NCBI GenBank assembly: GCA_024278565.1
Contig: JAJRSY010000094.1
Span: forward strand, 1 to 6,662
Source: Bacteroidota bacterium
GTDB taxonomy: Bacteria > Bacteroidota > Bacteroidia > Flavobacteriales > Flavobacteriaceae
Direction: 5' to 3'
DNA: 6,662 bases
Shown here: positions 6,162 through 6,662 of the stretch, piece by piece
Layout: each line of letters opens with the position of its first letter
Numbering within the stretch: position 1 is the first letter of the stretch
Made by a program: the position numbers and the translations under genes
The notes under the pieces: model-generated
Database searches by the model: none
Seen by the model: only the letters and a program-made list of their open reading frames with translations
Told to the model about the DNA's origin: nothing

Positions 6162-6662
6162 TTACTCAAAACAGTCGGTGCACAGCTTTCTACCAAAGGT
6201 GTAGGTAAGGGTAAGGCCCGTGAAAACATACCAGTCCTCATCGAAAATATTTCCGAATTCTGGATCTATCTGTATATTGACGTTTGATTTTTTAGGATTG
6301 TTCGCATCAAGGTTATCCGTAAAGGTATATCGTGCGCCCACTTCGCCCCCAAGTATCAAAAACTGATTTAGGCGGTATTTGAAACCAACGGTCATGGGTA
6401 TGGCCATGGCACCATCTTTTTGATTGAGGTCGATTAACTGGCCCGCATCAATATAATTGTAGTCATATCTAAAATAGGTCAAACCTGTATATAGATAAGG
6501 TGTAAAGGCGGGACCCAATTTATGCAGGTTGTACTCTACGAAATTAAATTCGAGTCCGACAGACCCTTCCAGTATTGAATTATGAACCACAAAACCCCTT
6601 TGCTTTCTAGAAGGGTCATTCGATTTTGAATCATCAGCTGTAAATTTTCCGTATAAAACACT
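6162..6662 (-). CDS. DUF6089-like outer-membrane beta-barrel protein (5' end missing)
   Basis: The frame is open from the window edge to TAA at 6162-6164, giving the last 166 residues; the true start and any signal peptide are outside. A GTG at 6588-6590 is in frame, but the reading continues upstream of it with plausible sequence, so it is not taken as the start. The visible part alternates polar and aromatic residues as in small barrels: GSVGLEFNF, TPYLYTGLTYFRYDY, AIPMTVGFKYRL, LILGGEVGARYTF and YVFTGLTLTYTFG can each be a membrane strand or hairpin. This pattern, and the position directly upstream of uppS, match the DUF6089 family of Bacteroidota, whose role is unknown. The end is not the usual terminal aromatic beta-signal but GRKLCTDCFE, with two Cys in a CxxC spacing. 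It is probably in one transcript with uppS (72-nt gap). Assignment rests on pattern and neighbourhood, not on a search. Confidence 0.75.
   Translation of the reverse strand, partial: SVLYGKFTADDSKSNDPSRKQRGFVVHNSILEGSVGLEFNFVEYNLHKLGPAFTPYLYTGLTYFRYDYNYIDAGQLIDLNQKDGAMAIPMTVGFKYRLNQFLILGGEVGARYTFTDNLDANNPKKSNVNIQIDPEFGNIFDEDWYVFTGLTLTYTFGRKLCTDCFE

Noticed and set aside
6588..6590. GTG as a possible start of the DUF6089-like protein
   Set aside because: The frame stays open upstream to the window edge with plausible protein sequence, and a start here would leave no signal peptide for an outer-membrane protein.

Overview
The window looks like a chromosomal segment from a member of the Bacteroidota, most likely a marine Flavobacteriaceae. 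The evidence is the minus-strand order DUF6089-type barrel protein, uppS, bamA, skp/ompH, skp/ompH, which is typical of that family. The moderate A+T content, the lack of clear Shine-Dalgarno sites and signal peptides ending in ...A|Q also fit. The genus cannot be fixed from the sequence alone.

Layout from right to left, in the direction of transcription of the main cluster: (1) 6162-6662 (-), the 3' part of a DUF6089-like outer-membrane barrel protein cut by the window edge; (2) 5349-6089 (-), uppS, undecaprenyl diphosphate synthase; (3) 2720-5377 (-), bamA, which overlaps the end of uppS by 29 nt and appears to start at TTG; (4) 2449-2719, a 271-nt gap with a possible promoter for the skp pair and a GC-rich palindrome; (5) 1642-2448 (-), a Skp/OmpH-family periplasmic chaperone with a long charged C-terminal tail; (6) 1072-1581 (-), a second Skp/OmpH paralog interrupted by an in-frame TAA after residue 40; (7) 1008-1049, a perfect 18-bp stem-loop acting as a shared terminator; (8) 158-1009 (+), a family 2 glycosyltransferase converging on the cluster; (9) 1-157, a non-coding flank with a second copy of the GC-rich palindrome.

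The minus-strand genes form an envelope-biogenesis cluster. UppS makes the C55 lipid carrier precursor used for peptidoglycan and surface polysaccharides. BamA folds and inserts outer-membrane beta-barrels, and the Skp proteins escort unfolded barrel proteins across the periplasm to it. The DUF6089-like protein is probably itself such a barrel. The glycosyltransferase is a separate transcription unit of unknown acceptor.

I see no new defence, mobile or regulatory system. The points worth a second look are the nonsense codon in the second skp paralog, the apparent TTG start of bamA, and a pair of GC-rich palindromes sharing 20 identical bases in inverted orientation, one of them flanked by 9-bp direct repeats.
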